Position numbers and translations under genes: made by a program. This document shows, in pieces, positions 11,401 through 23,400 of a stretch of DNA of 64,000 nucleotides (position 1 is its first letter; every line of letters begins with the position of its first letter). Location: assembly GCA_047967505.1 (NCBI GenBank), contig CM106541.1. One strand, given 5' to 3'. Below the pieces are notes generated by a model that saw only the letters and a list, made by a program, of their open reading frames with translations, was not told the DNA's origin and searched no databases. The DNA is from Dipteris shenzhenensis (Eukaryota > Polypodiophyta > Polypodiopsida > Gleicheniales).

Positions 11401-14400
11401 GACCTCCATGGGAGTTAATGCTGTCCTGCAATCCTCCATCTGAAATCTCTTCAGAAGTTCTCTGCAATATTTCTCCTATGAAATGAAGATCCTGTCTTTG
11501 GCGTGCTTTACTTCAATCCCAAGGAAGTAATGTAATAACCCAAGGTCAGTCATCTCAAACTCAGACATGAGTAGCTCCTTGACCTGTGAAATCTTCTTGA
11601 CATGATCACCTATCAAGATAAGATCATCAACATAGAGGATGAGTACCAGTCGCAATCCCTTCTCAATGAACAAGTAAAGGTTTGCCTCAGAAGGACTCTG
11701 ACTAAGCCCTATCTTCTGAAAGAATATATCAATCCTTTGGTACCAAGCTTTGGGGGCCTGTTTTGGCCCGTATAACACCTTCTTCAACCTGCACACCTTT
11801 AATGGGGACCCTAGATCTTGAAAGCCTGGTGACTGCTCCATGTATACCTCCTCCTCTAGGGTTCCATTAAGGAATGCGGACTTCACATCCATTTGAAAAA
11901 TAGGCCACTGGAATTGGGCAGCAAGGGCAATCACTGTCCAGATAGTAACCATGCGGGCTGTGGGAGCAAAAGTTTCATCAAAATCCATGCCTTCAGTTTG
12001 AGCAAAACCTTTCACCACTAACCTTGCTTTATACTTATCCAAGCTGCCGTCTGATTTGTATTTAAGTTTGTATACCCACTTAGTGCCGATGACTTTCCGT
12101 CGAGGGGCCTAGCCACTAAGTCCCAGGTATTGTTCTTCAGGATAGCATCCATCTCTGCCTTCATGGCAGCCTGTTCCATTGTCTTCATGAACCAACATTG
12201 CACTGAGTCGGTACAATCCATTCTCTTCAAAGCCTTGAGCCACCATCTACCCATTTCCTTTGGATGTCACAGTGACCTTGCCATCTTGAAAGAGAACTGC
12301 CATGTTGTTTTTGTCCATCTAACTTACAGACACTAAATTCTTGCAAAGGTTGGATACATAAAGTACTCCAGAGATATCCTTCTCCTCACCCGCCGTTGTA
12401 ATGAAAGGAATGCTACCGATGCCCTTCACAGGACACGTCCGGCTATCCCCAATAGAAACTTTGGAATCTGGGTGTGTACTTTCCATGGTTTTGAACCAAG
12501 TCCTTCTGTTGGACATGTGCTTGGAAGCACCACTGTCAACATACCAACCCTCTTTACCTTCACTGACTGCATATGCTGAACAATGTTCACTGAGTAAAAA
12601 TAACTGTCCAGTCGTCACATTGGCTACCGATGCCCTTCACAGGACACGTCCGGCTATCCCCAATAGAAACTTTGGAATCTGGGTGTATACTTTCCATGGT
12701 TTTGAACCAAGTCCTTATGTTGGACATGTGCTTGGAAGCACCGCTGTCAACATACCAACCCTCTTTACCTTCACTGACTGCATATGCTGAACAATGTTGA
12801 CTGAGTAAAAATAACTGTCCAGTCGTCACATTGGCAGAATCATTCTTAGGCTCTTCTTTGTTCTTGGCTTCTCTCTTCCACTTTTGATCCGCCTTCTTCT
12901 TTCGGCATTCTTTGGCGGAGTGGCCAAGCTTTTCACAGTAATAGCACTTCATTTTCTTCTTGCGTTCAGCGTCCTCTGACTTCTTGGAATCCTTTGTCTT
13001 GCCTTTTCCAGGCTTGTCTTTGGCCACTAATGCCTTCTCGTCGGTTTGCGTAAAGAGTTTCTCTCGAGCCTCCTCCTGAAGCAGGAGTGGACAAAGCTCC
13101 TCAAAGGTGATTGGCTTAGTCCGTTGACCCGCAGTGACCGTAGTCACAAAACTTTTGAAACTCCGTGGCAACTTGTGGAGTGTGAGCAACGCCAATTGAC
13201 TCGTGTCCACCTTCTGACCAACCGCTGCGAGCTGGTCCCGCATGACTTTCACCTTTGTCAAATGATCATGCACACTATCACCCTCATTCATATCAAGATT
13301 ATAAAGCTGATGCTGAAGAGTAATGATACGGGCTGTATTATCGGTTTCATACAGCTCCTTCAGTATGGCCCACGCCTCTGAAGACGTCTCTGCCAACTGG
13401 ATATGAGGAATCACAGCATCTGCTGTCGTGCCAATAAGCATTGCTAAGGCTTGAGCATCCCTCTCCTCCCATGCACAGAGTTCATCCGCGTCTGCTTCAA
13501 CTAAAACTTCACCTCTTTTGTCCACAATGTCCTCCGGCTTCTCTTCGGTCCCATTCACAATCTTCCACAACTTCCGTGCCAACAGATGGCTTCATATCTT
13601 TACTTTCCAAATTGGATAGTTCATCCCATCGAGCTTTCCAGCTTCACCGAAATTGGGGATAAATGAAGAAGGAAGATGACTGGAGAAGGAGGAAGGACGA
13701 GCAATGGGTGTAGAGGCTTCTGATCGCTGATCCATCTCGGTGAATAGCAAACTGAATAACTGAAACAGAAATAAATGTACTGACCTCCCGAGCTGAAAAT
13801 AGAATCGCCTTACTGCCAAGGGACTCCTTTCTTCAGAGAGTGCTTTGATGAGGAAGAGTTGAGAGCCTATGGCTCTGATACCATGTTGGAGAATAGGAGG
13901 GAATGAATCACTCAACCCTCCACCCAAGATCTCTCCCGCTCTTCCACACACTCAACTCAGATAACTGATCACAGATGCAATAAACACTCACTCAGAGATA
14001 ACTTAAACGGATTCATCCACCGGATGGTGGGCAGAAACTGGCTCCAAGGGAGCAATACAAAACTCAGCCAAGTGCTGAGGAGAACTGATGGAACTCTCTC
14101 TATCAAACTGAACCAGCTCTGAGTGCACAGCACAGCCTAGGAAGAAGGCTTTCTGTCCTGCACTGGATGCTGGAATGAAACAAGGAGTGGGCCTTTTATA
14201 GGCACTGCCCAGGCCCTCTGGGTTGGCCGACCAGCAGGGTCGGTACCCTGTCTGGTGGCTGACCAGACTGGCTGACCAGACTGCGCTGGAAATCCGACCA
14301 GGGTTGGCCCTGGTCGGTGGCCCTGGTTGGGCCGACTGGCCCTGCCACAGGCCCCTATAAAAGGGTGCCCTGTGCAGCCAGTCCATGGGATTGTAGACGC

Positions 14401-17400
14401 CTCCAAGGGAGGCACAGGGCCCCCCTATTTCTCTACTGTTGCAGGCAGCAACCAGCCCATGTGCTGGTTGCCTATGATGTCAGCCTAGGTCTCTCTTTCC
14501 CAGCCCTCCTACCTCCCACTGCCCCTTGTCCCCTCAAATCGGGGGCTCACAAGTAGGCACAGTGAGTCTCTAACAATAAAGAGTGGGCTTTGTGGGGCTA
14601 TTCTGAAAACCAAGGGACAGTAAGTGTGCATGAATTTCATGCCTACCATGCCCTGGGTACCTGCTTCAAACCATAAAGGGCTTTTCTTAGCCAGCATACC
14701 TTGTTTTCAGAGCCAACAATCTCAAAGCCAGGAGGTGGTGTCACATAAACTTCTTCTTGCGGATCCCCATGAAGAAAGGCAGTCTTGATGTCAAGCTGGT
14801 GCAATTGCCAATGGTGATGGGCTACAATGGCAGTGACACATCTAATAGTAGTAATCCTGGAAGTGGGAGCAAAGGTCTCCTCAAAGTCAATGCCCTGTTG
14901 TTAAGCATACCCTTTTGTAACAAGATGGGCTTTGTGTCGATCTATGCTGCCATCAGATTTCCTTTTTAACTTGTAGACCCACCGGGTACCAATGGCATGC
15001 TTGCCGGGAGGGAGATCTACTAATTCCCATGTGTCATTTTTGGCAATAGATTGTAGCTCAACTTTCATTGCATCCATCCACTCTTTGCTATCAAAAGCAT
15101 CTTTATGGCACAAAAGCTCTTCATTGCAAGCTGTAGCGAGGAGTGCAAACTCAAGAAAGTGACCATGCATCTGTCTATTCCCTAATCTTGTCCGGGCAGC
15201 AAGAGGTTGCTTTTCGTTTGCTGTCCCTCAATGTGTCAAGAAGCCATTTGGGAGCTTGCCTTTGCTGTCTATTGACAGCTCTTTCTTCAATCACTGCATA
15301 ATGAATAGTGTAATCATTTTGTGCTGGAAGAGAAACCTGCAAATCAGCATGGGGTACTGGTTGATTATTGCTTGTTGGAGGGCTTGCAGGAGGCTCATGT
15401 TACTAGTCAAAGTCTCCCTCTGAGGGAAGCAGAGATAACCAAGAGTCAGAGGCATCAAACATGTCAACTTCTAGCTTAGCTTTGCAGTCCACAAGAGGAG
15501 AAGCCGAATGTTCAGCAAAGATTACATCTCTACTGACAATAATCTTCCCAGTATTTGGTTGGTATAACCGATACCCTCTACTTTGCTGGCTATAACCAAT
15601 AAATATGCATTTGATTGCCTTGTCATCAAGCTTATGTCTCAGCTAAGATGGTACATACACATATGCAAAAGACCCAAAAACTCTCATGTGTGAAAGCACA
15701 AGAGGAGAAGCCGAATGTTCAGCAAAGATTACATCTCTACTGACAATAATCTTCCCAGTATTTGGTTGGTATAACCAATACCCTCTGCTTTGCTGGCTAT
15801 AACCAATAAATATGCATTTGATTGCCTTGTCATCAAGCTTATGTCTCAGCTAAGATGGTACATAAACATATGCAAGAGACCCAAAAACTCTCGTGTCAAA
15901 GTGAAAGCTTCTTGCCTTTCCATGCTTCATAAGGTGTAACAGTCCTCAATGCCCTGGTAGGTGATCTATTCAGCACATAGTTGGCACACATCACTGCATC
16001 AAGCCAAAATTTATTGGGCAAGGACTTGGCCTTAAGCATGCATCTAGCCACCTCCATAGTGGACTTGTTCTTCCTTTTAGGAACAGGATTATGCTGAGGA
16101 GTGTAAGGAGTAGTGCATGAGTGAACAATGCCCCATGAAGCCAAAAATGCATCAAACTCCTTTGACATACACTCTCCATCCCTACCTGTGTTGAGGGTGA
16201 CAAGCTTGCATCCTGATTCATTCTCAACCATATTCAGCCACCTCTAAAAGCATGAGAACACGTTAGATTTGGCTTTTAAAGCATATACCCAGCAATATCT
16301 TGTGAAGTCATCAATTAAAGCATATACCCCCCAATGGCATTTGTCCTCATTGGGCCACAGACATCACTGTGCACTAGCTGCAATTTCCTTTGTGAGAATT
16401 TTGGACAATTCTTTTGAAAAGGAAACCGATGCATCTTACCCAAAAGACAACCCTCACACACATGTTTGGAAACTGTGTGACTTTGAGGTACATCATTTGC
16501 CATGCCTTGTGAATGTAACTTGGCAAGAGCTCTATAATTGAGATGACCCATCCTCTCATGCCAAAGATGAGTTTCAGCAAGCTGTGAATCTGAAATAGCA
16601 AATGCTTCAATAGAAAGTGCCGCTGAGTGATGATCAAGATGATAAAGCCCCTTTTGCAAAGTGCCAGTGAGAACTATGGCATTGTCATCACGAAGATCAT
16701 ATACTAGGCATTTGTATCCATCAAAAATCACTTTGAAACCTGAAGTGGCAATTGCTGAATTTGAAATCAAGTTGACTTTAATTCCAGGCACAAAAAGAAC
16801 ATTTGTCAAAGTGACAGGATGGCTTGAAATGGATGTGAGCTGCACATCTCCAATTCCTTTTACAGCATAGGAAGCATTATTAGCACATGTGACACTCCCC
16901 CCTCGAGGTGCATTAGCCAAGGAATGAAACAACTATCTACAAGATGTGACGTGCTTGGAAGCACCACTATCAAAATACCAAGACTGAGCATCATTAGCAG
17001 TAAAGAATGCATCAACTTTAGAGGGATCAAAGGAGCAATGGACGGCTAGCCCATGCCCAATCATCCTGGAGAGCATGTGCATGTGAGGCATCTGCTAGCT
17101 CGTGGGATTCAATTGCATGTGAGGCATTTACTGTCAATCCTGCTTTCTTTTTCTTCGAAGCAATGTGCTTCCTGCATTCTGAAATTTCATGCCCTGGCTT
17201 GCGACAATAGTTGCATCTTTTCTTCTTTGACTTATCTGCTGTATTTTGAGATGCGTTGGAGGAATTGCCACTGTTAGGTGCATGTTTAGGCTTGCCCATA
17301 GGCTTGGAAGCCTTGCCTTTTCCTGTCTGTTGTGAAGCAAATGCATGATCAGGAATAGTAGCTTGCCTATTAGCACGACTTTGCTCTTCCTGAAAAAGCA

Positions 17401-20400
17401 AAGTGACTAACTGATCAAAGGAGTAGTGGTCTGGATTACCCATGGCCACTAGTCGAAGGGTTGTAGCAAACCCTTGATATGTATCTGGCAGCCCATTCAA
17501 TGTGGTACTGACAAGCTGAGAATTTGGCACCACCTCATCAATATTGGCAAGTTGTTCCATGAGGTCCTTGACCTTTGTCAAGTATGCATCCATAGAGTCA
17601 CCTTCACATCAACTAGTGTAATGAAAATGAAAGTACAAAGTACTATAAAAGAGAACCCTAGGACCTAGTGTCCTAGTGGTACCACTAGTACTAGGTGTCA
17701 TAAGACACTAAAAGTACTAGGTGACCTAAGTGCCAATAACTAAAGCTACATGGCACATACCAGGGCCCAGAGGGCATCAATACGACCGGGGGAAGATGGC
17801 CTACATGGCTCATCCTGTAAGGTGGAATACTTACAAGCTGAGCACCAAGGACCAAATCTATTCGATGATCTACTGACCTTTCAGGTACTCCTGAAGGCAG
17901 TCAAGCGGGAAAAAACATCGGTAAATTCAGTCAACAACTTCTGTAATTCACCTTATTCAAACACACTTAATTCGTTTTTGTCTTCTACTGAAGCAACAAA
18001 TGAACAAAATGAACTCAAGAAACAAGAATAAACATCATAAGAAGTTGTATTATTCATATGGCTCAACTGAACCGCGTTTACAAGAGAGCCCTATGAGGGG
18101 GTAATCTTATCACACTGTATACAAAAATGTGTACCATTATGCCAAAAAGAAAGAGTATGGTCCTTCCACCCAATCTGGACATCGTGGGTTTTCAACCACT
18201 CAATGCCAAGTAACAAGTCTATGTAATCTCAGTGCAAAATATAGCACTGCAAAATATTCTCATAGTCTTGAATCCACGGAGGAGGACTATCAATCTTTCA
18301 ATCCCAAAATTGTTTCCTGCTAGAAGACAGATCTCATAAGTGTGATCACTCGGTGTCATGTCCAGCCCCAATTTCTGCACAAGTTTGTGATGAGCAAAAT
18401 TGTGAGAGCTTCCGGGATGAGAAAAGAATGTGAACACATTCCTTCACTTCGCCATAAGCATGGAACAAATCATTAGGACCAAACAGCATATGACTAAAAG
18501 TACAATTGCAGAAAATAGGGCAAGTAAGAACGGTGACAGAAATACATGTAGTGTTGGCAGCTTTAGACTTGGAAACTTGTCCCTGCTTCGATTTTGAGCC
18601 TGAGGGCTGCGAATTACCATTGAACTTGGGGCAATTCGCTTTCGTATGTCCCCGTTCCTCGCTATGGAAACACCGACCTTCCTTCTTGAGCCGTAAAGAA
18701 CGAAGAAACTCTCTCGGCTGCTGCCCTTAGTCACATTAGATCGTTTCTTTGAGGGATTGTCATGGGACTTTCCCTCATTGGTGCAAGAAGACTGATGAGT
18801 AAACTTATGTTCATTCTTCGCATTGTTGTCATGCGCAGTCGCACTCTTTGCAAGTACCATCGTACCATCATAAATGCGCCCAAACGAGATAGCTTCTTGC
18901 AAAGACGTAGCTTTATTGTTCGACTTGGAGTTTGTAGGAATCTGGTAAACCAGCCACAAAAAATCCAAGCAAAGTGGTGGAATCCATCTTTGATGCCCGT
19001 GTTTGCAAATCTCGAAACTTCTGTAGGTAGGTCTCAAACGTGAGATTGTTCTTGACCATATCGAGGTCTCTGAATTTGTTCACAATATCGTAGTTCTCCT
19101 TCTTCAAGAACAACTTCTTGAAGGTATTCTCGAAATAAGCCCATGTGGTGGGTTGCGGCCGCAGTTCCTTCCACCACAAGAGGGCTTTCCCTGAAAGATA
19201 GCCAACCACCAATTGAATCCTCTTGTCGTCAGAGTACAGATGAAATTTGAAGTGGACTTGCCACTTGTAAAGCCATGTGTCCACCACTTCTTTAGTCTCG
19301 GCTGATGTTCCCCCGAATATGGATCCGGAGTGATATTCGGGCCTAGAACAGAGGCCATAGCATCCACGTGTGTAAGGGCTTGCTTGTTCGTAACAAAAGC
19401 CTCAAGCATCTTAACCTGTTGAGCCAAATCGGTAAGGTCAGTTGTAGAGGCTTCAAAACGCCGATCTAAGCCTGTGAGGAAATCCAAGAAAGCTTGCTTG
19501 GTGACGAGGTCATCGTAAAGCCCTTGGTCATCCCCGCCTCGTAGATCCATCATATGCTCCTCCTCAAGAACCACAGGGATATTCACATCAGCCATGGTGG
19601 AAGATTCATGGGGAAAGAAAAGAAGCGGAGGCTGAAACTGGATTAGAGAAGAGAAAACAGCAAGGGCTTTGATAATGGCGACCCATCAAGAAGCAATGGA
19701 CTGCCAAAGCCAAGAGGATAGAGGCAAATTAGTAAAACTGATGAAGAGGAAAGATGTGAAATTTCTAGGTATAGAAACAGCTGAATTCCGGACTGGCCAA
19801 CAAGAATCAGGGCAGGTGAGCAAATTGCAATCTCTTGCTGCAGCTATCTAGCGAAATCAGGGCCTGGAAAAGAGTGGGATGAAGCTTTATAAGCTGGGTT
19901 AGGCCTGTGCTATTAAAAACCAAGCTTCAAGCACCTAAAATCAGAGTGCTTTTTTCTTTCTTGGCATCCAAGTAAGCTTCTGTTTTTAGCCAAGCACCTA
20001 AAAGCGGGGTGCTTTTTGCTTCCTTGGCCTCCAAGCAAGCTTCTCCTCCAGCCTGGCCAGCCCCTAGTGCACCCATCACCTCCCTGTTCCTTGCAGCGCC
20101 TACCCTCAGCCAGAGATCAGCTACCTGATTTCACAGCATGTCATGCCTCAAGCGAGGGAATCCTCTACACATGGTTCCCACACCCAAGAGTCCCACACAA
20201 TAACCCCACAGATCCCTTCTCTCCTAGATCTTTCAGTGAATCTAATACCAACTTCAACGATCAACACCCAATCCAAGTCTTGATTATTTCTTTGCCACAA
20301 CTGGCATGATCACCAACACTTGCATGGATCCAAAGCAAATTTCGAATTTGGGACATACCTAGAGGAAATCACGTCCACACCTTCAGCTACACAGATTCAT

Positions 20401-23400
20401 ATATCAAGAGTTGGCTCTGATACCAACTGACACAACCCCAATCATTCCTAAGAATCCGGACCTGAAAACAGACATAGACAGCCATAGAAACCATAAAGAA
20501 CTAGCAAGCTGCTCACCACCCAACCATGACATCTACGAGAACGGATCTCAGATCAAGAGATGTCCCCTCCGAGCCACGAGCTGAACTGCTAGCACATCAT
20601 CCATCTGGTCACAACCACCTAGCGTATCATACCACTAGGTGGCACCCTCAGGGGCCTCAGACTTAGGTGAACCTATGGCAACACTAGATAGCAGGTGCAC
20701 GTCCGCCCTCAATTCAAGATCAGACCCGCAAGAGAGAATTGGTTCGCTACCACTCACAATACTGACATCTGAGGCCTTGAGCCCCTTATATAGGCTCAGG
20801 CCTGAAAGCAGCGCTAAAAATAACAGAAACCCTAATCTATCAATGCCCCTGCAACTCAGCTCGAGAATCGCCTGCATCTAGCCCTAAGCTTCCTAAGCTA
20901 GTCTCGTATGACTGACACGTCAGATAGTCTAGGGGATTCCACACACCTCTACCACTTCCTCTGCCAATGTAGATGCCACTAGTTTCGTGACCTCCACCCT
21001 GGGGGGCCAAGAACATGGCACTGAGAGAGCATAAACGTAGGCCGTGACCCTACTCAGGATCAACCTTCAGTCATCAATTTCAGTTATAACCATGCCTACC
21101 CTGCACCAATTCACAGACGTATAGTACTCCACGACCATCCCCATATCCACATAGATGAGGATCTCACACCTCTACACGTAGAGGATAGACGCACCCTCCT
21201 ACAGCAATGGAAGGTTGCCCACATGGCAATAGTCTGAGATGGGTGTCTCTTGACATGACACAAGCAGACATCCAATGTCACATCCACATAAGGTTACGGG
21301 GCCCACGAGACTCAACTTGCTGAGACCCTTAACTTGCACTGTTTGGAAATGTAATGGTATCTTCTCGTCAGACCCAAGGAATCTCTCGAAGTCATACATA
21401 TTGTTTTCTGTATGGAAACCCAACATCTCGGCCCATGGGGGATAGCTATCCTCCTCAACTTAGCAATGAGCATACCGTCCCTTACTTCCCCCCCCCCAAA
21501 AAAAGCCCAATTGACCAAATGCTTGTGTCAACCATGGAAAGAGAATAAGGATGTCTTCGTATGGTTGACCAAATTAAGAAATCCAACATCTTGAAAAGGT
21601 GAGTGCTTAGGTTGGTGTCCATTTAAAATCAACATTTGTGCCACCCAGATGGCTCCATCACTTAGGCTGATCGTACAAAGACATCCCCATGGGATTGGAA
21701 GCAAATATGGTTAATGGCAATCCTCAAAAGGACACTAACTCCATTGACCAACTTTTCCCCTTAGGAAATAGCAATACTTGTGTCTCCCACCTAAAAAGGC
21801 TTTTAATACTACACCACTGATAAGAGACATCCCACCTCTATGAGTCATTTCGACAAAATGTCTGGGTAAGTTTTAGAACATGGACCCTTCTTGGAGGTAG
21901 CTAACAACGGTCCTCCACATGAGTCCGATTGGATTGCCCCCTTTGAATAGGCACGTTTCAAAAGAACTATCTTGACTTTGACATAGCACCCCATATGACC
22001 CTAATTATCAGTACATAACCAAAATCGCATACACCGTTTTAGAAAGAACTTGCCAACAGAGCTCAGCAGTAGGGCTTGCTGGATCAATCAGGGTCATTCA
22101 TAAATAATTATAGATACTCATTGGCACCATCATTGCCGATTGTCAAGGAAAGGGAGGTATAAATTCCCCATCTTCACAGGAAATCACAGGGATGGTGGTG
22201 CTTCATGATAAAATTATCTGACCTCACTTCCAGACTCCTAAACCTCTACCTGATATGCAAAACAATGAAGAGCCTAAACATGTCAAAACCAGCCAAGTTA
22301 GAACAAGTAATTGCCCTCCTCAACAAACAAGAAACGGCAAGAAATTAGGGGTAAGACAGTCGCATCATACTGCTTACAACTAAGTACATGCACACAAATA
22401 AGAAAGGACCACTTCCTCCTAAGGTGCTCAAACGCAGTTCCACCTTGTGAAGCCCTGCTTTGACCATTTTGAGACATCAGCAGAAGAAGCATATCTCCCT
22501 GGCCTGATTATTCCATTGGTATTTGCAGAAGCAACCTTTCTATCAACATCTTGCTGATCTTCTTCAACCACCCCAGCATCGATGCACACTGCAATGCCAT
22601 CCAGTATAGTTGAAACAGTACCTAGGCCAGTATTGCCAGAAACTGGGACTGTAATAGGCTCTGCTTTGATAGCACTGCTTTCCTCTATGAATGCAGACTC
22701 AACATCTTTCTCCTCAGACATGCCCGCAGCTACATCTTTCAGCATAATGTCGCAGTAATCAGTTTGAGCACTTGAGACATTGCAAGTTTCAGAAAGTCCA
22801 TATGATGTAACAGTATCACTGGATGCGTTCTTCTTGAAGGCCTCAGAGACTTCCCATATTGAAGCTCTAAAGACTCTGCAATATATAGCAAAGCAACAGT
22901 AAATATGTAGTCGAAAAATTCCCCACAAAACTCCTTTAAGCAAACCTCTGTTCTTAGCCAATAGTCATTAAATCCCCACAAATTTCCTTTAAGCAAACCT
23001 CTCTTCTTAGTAAATTTATATATGTACCTATGAAATATGCAAAACGTACCATTCACAAAACTAACCCCCAAAGGTTACAATAGACCACCTGCTAGACATT
23101 GTATTGCTGAGATTTAAAAGACCCACAATGTCCATGGGATGAGGCTTATCCCTGTCATATACACTGCAGACCGAACCAAAACCTGCAACCAGATCATGTA
23201 GCATGAGAACCCACGATTTCATAGACCAAGTCTTATAAAGGAGAGGCACTTCAGCCTTACTTGTATCAGCTTCCAAATGAACCTATAAATCCACTGAAAG
23301 AACCAGCTGCGACAGCCTATTGATTCAGTGGATGTACCCGCCTTTAGCAAAAAGCAAGTTTAAACGGATAGAGATCAGGCTAATTTGCTTGGTCTGTAAC

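Larger units (their letters stand above)
9985..14575 (-). mobile_element. Copia-C: 4.6-kb Ty1/copia nested in copia-B, integrase deleted
   Basis: It is flanked by the 5-bp duplication ataaa (9980-9984 and 14576-14580). The LTRs are 696 and 692 bp, start tgttggagaatagg and end ctctaaca on the plus strand, and are about 97% alike by eye apart from one 17-bp and one 13-bp indel. The primer site and polypurine tract are present. The gag-protease region joins almost directly to RT, so the integrase core is missing; the copy would depend on integrase supplied in trans. Confidence 0.9.
8606..17805 (-). mobile_element. Copia-B: Ty1/copia inserted in gypsy-A pol
   Basis: The element is bounded by a 5-bp target duplication, tggct at 8601-8605 and 17806-17810. 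Its LTR starts tgtagg and ends cctaca on the plus strand. Gag, integrase, RT and RNase H run right to left. Copia-C interrupts the RT. Net length without copia-C is about 4.6 kb. A deletion at the 5' end has removed the inner end of the right LTR, the primer site and the gag N-terminus, so the copy is dead. Confidence 0.88.
6290..20427 (-). mobile_element. Gypsy-A: old Ty3/gypsy body in TRM6 intron 9, split by copia-B
   Basis: Read from right to left, a primer site (20411-20426), leader, gag (19595 down to about 18600), protease (about 18100-18450), RT (17806-17940 continuing at 8600-8078), RNase H (7878-7543) and integrase to its C-terminal [11 protein letters not shown]-like block (about 6310-6500) occur in normal gypsy order on one strand. 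Removing copia-B and one TSD copy restores the frame across [15 protein letters not shown], which proves the two halves are one element. Stops and frameshifts occur throughout. A 3' LTR was not recognised left of 6290. Confidence 0.85.

Noticed and set aside
22428-22961. 22428-22443 and 22876-22961 as coding ends of the 177-codon ORF
   Set aside because: Family alignment and phase place the exon at 22444-22875; the outer parts are intron.
23061-23088. Extension of TRM6 exon 8 to a donor near 23060
   Set aside because: The donor at 23088 gives SSRVFRAS and keeps phase with exon 9; the later one breaks the frame.
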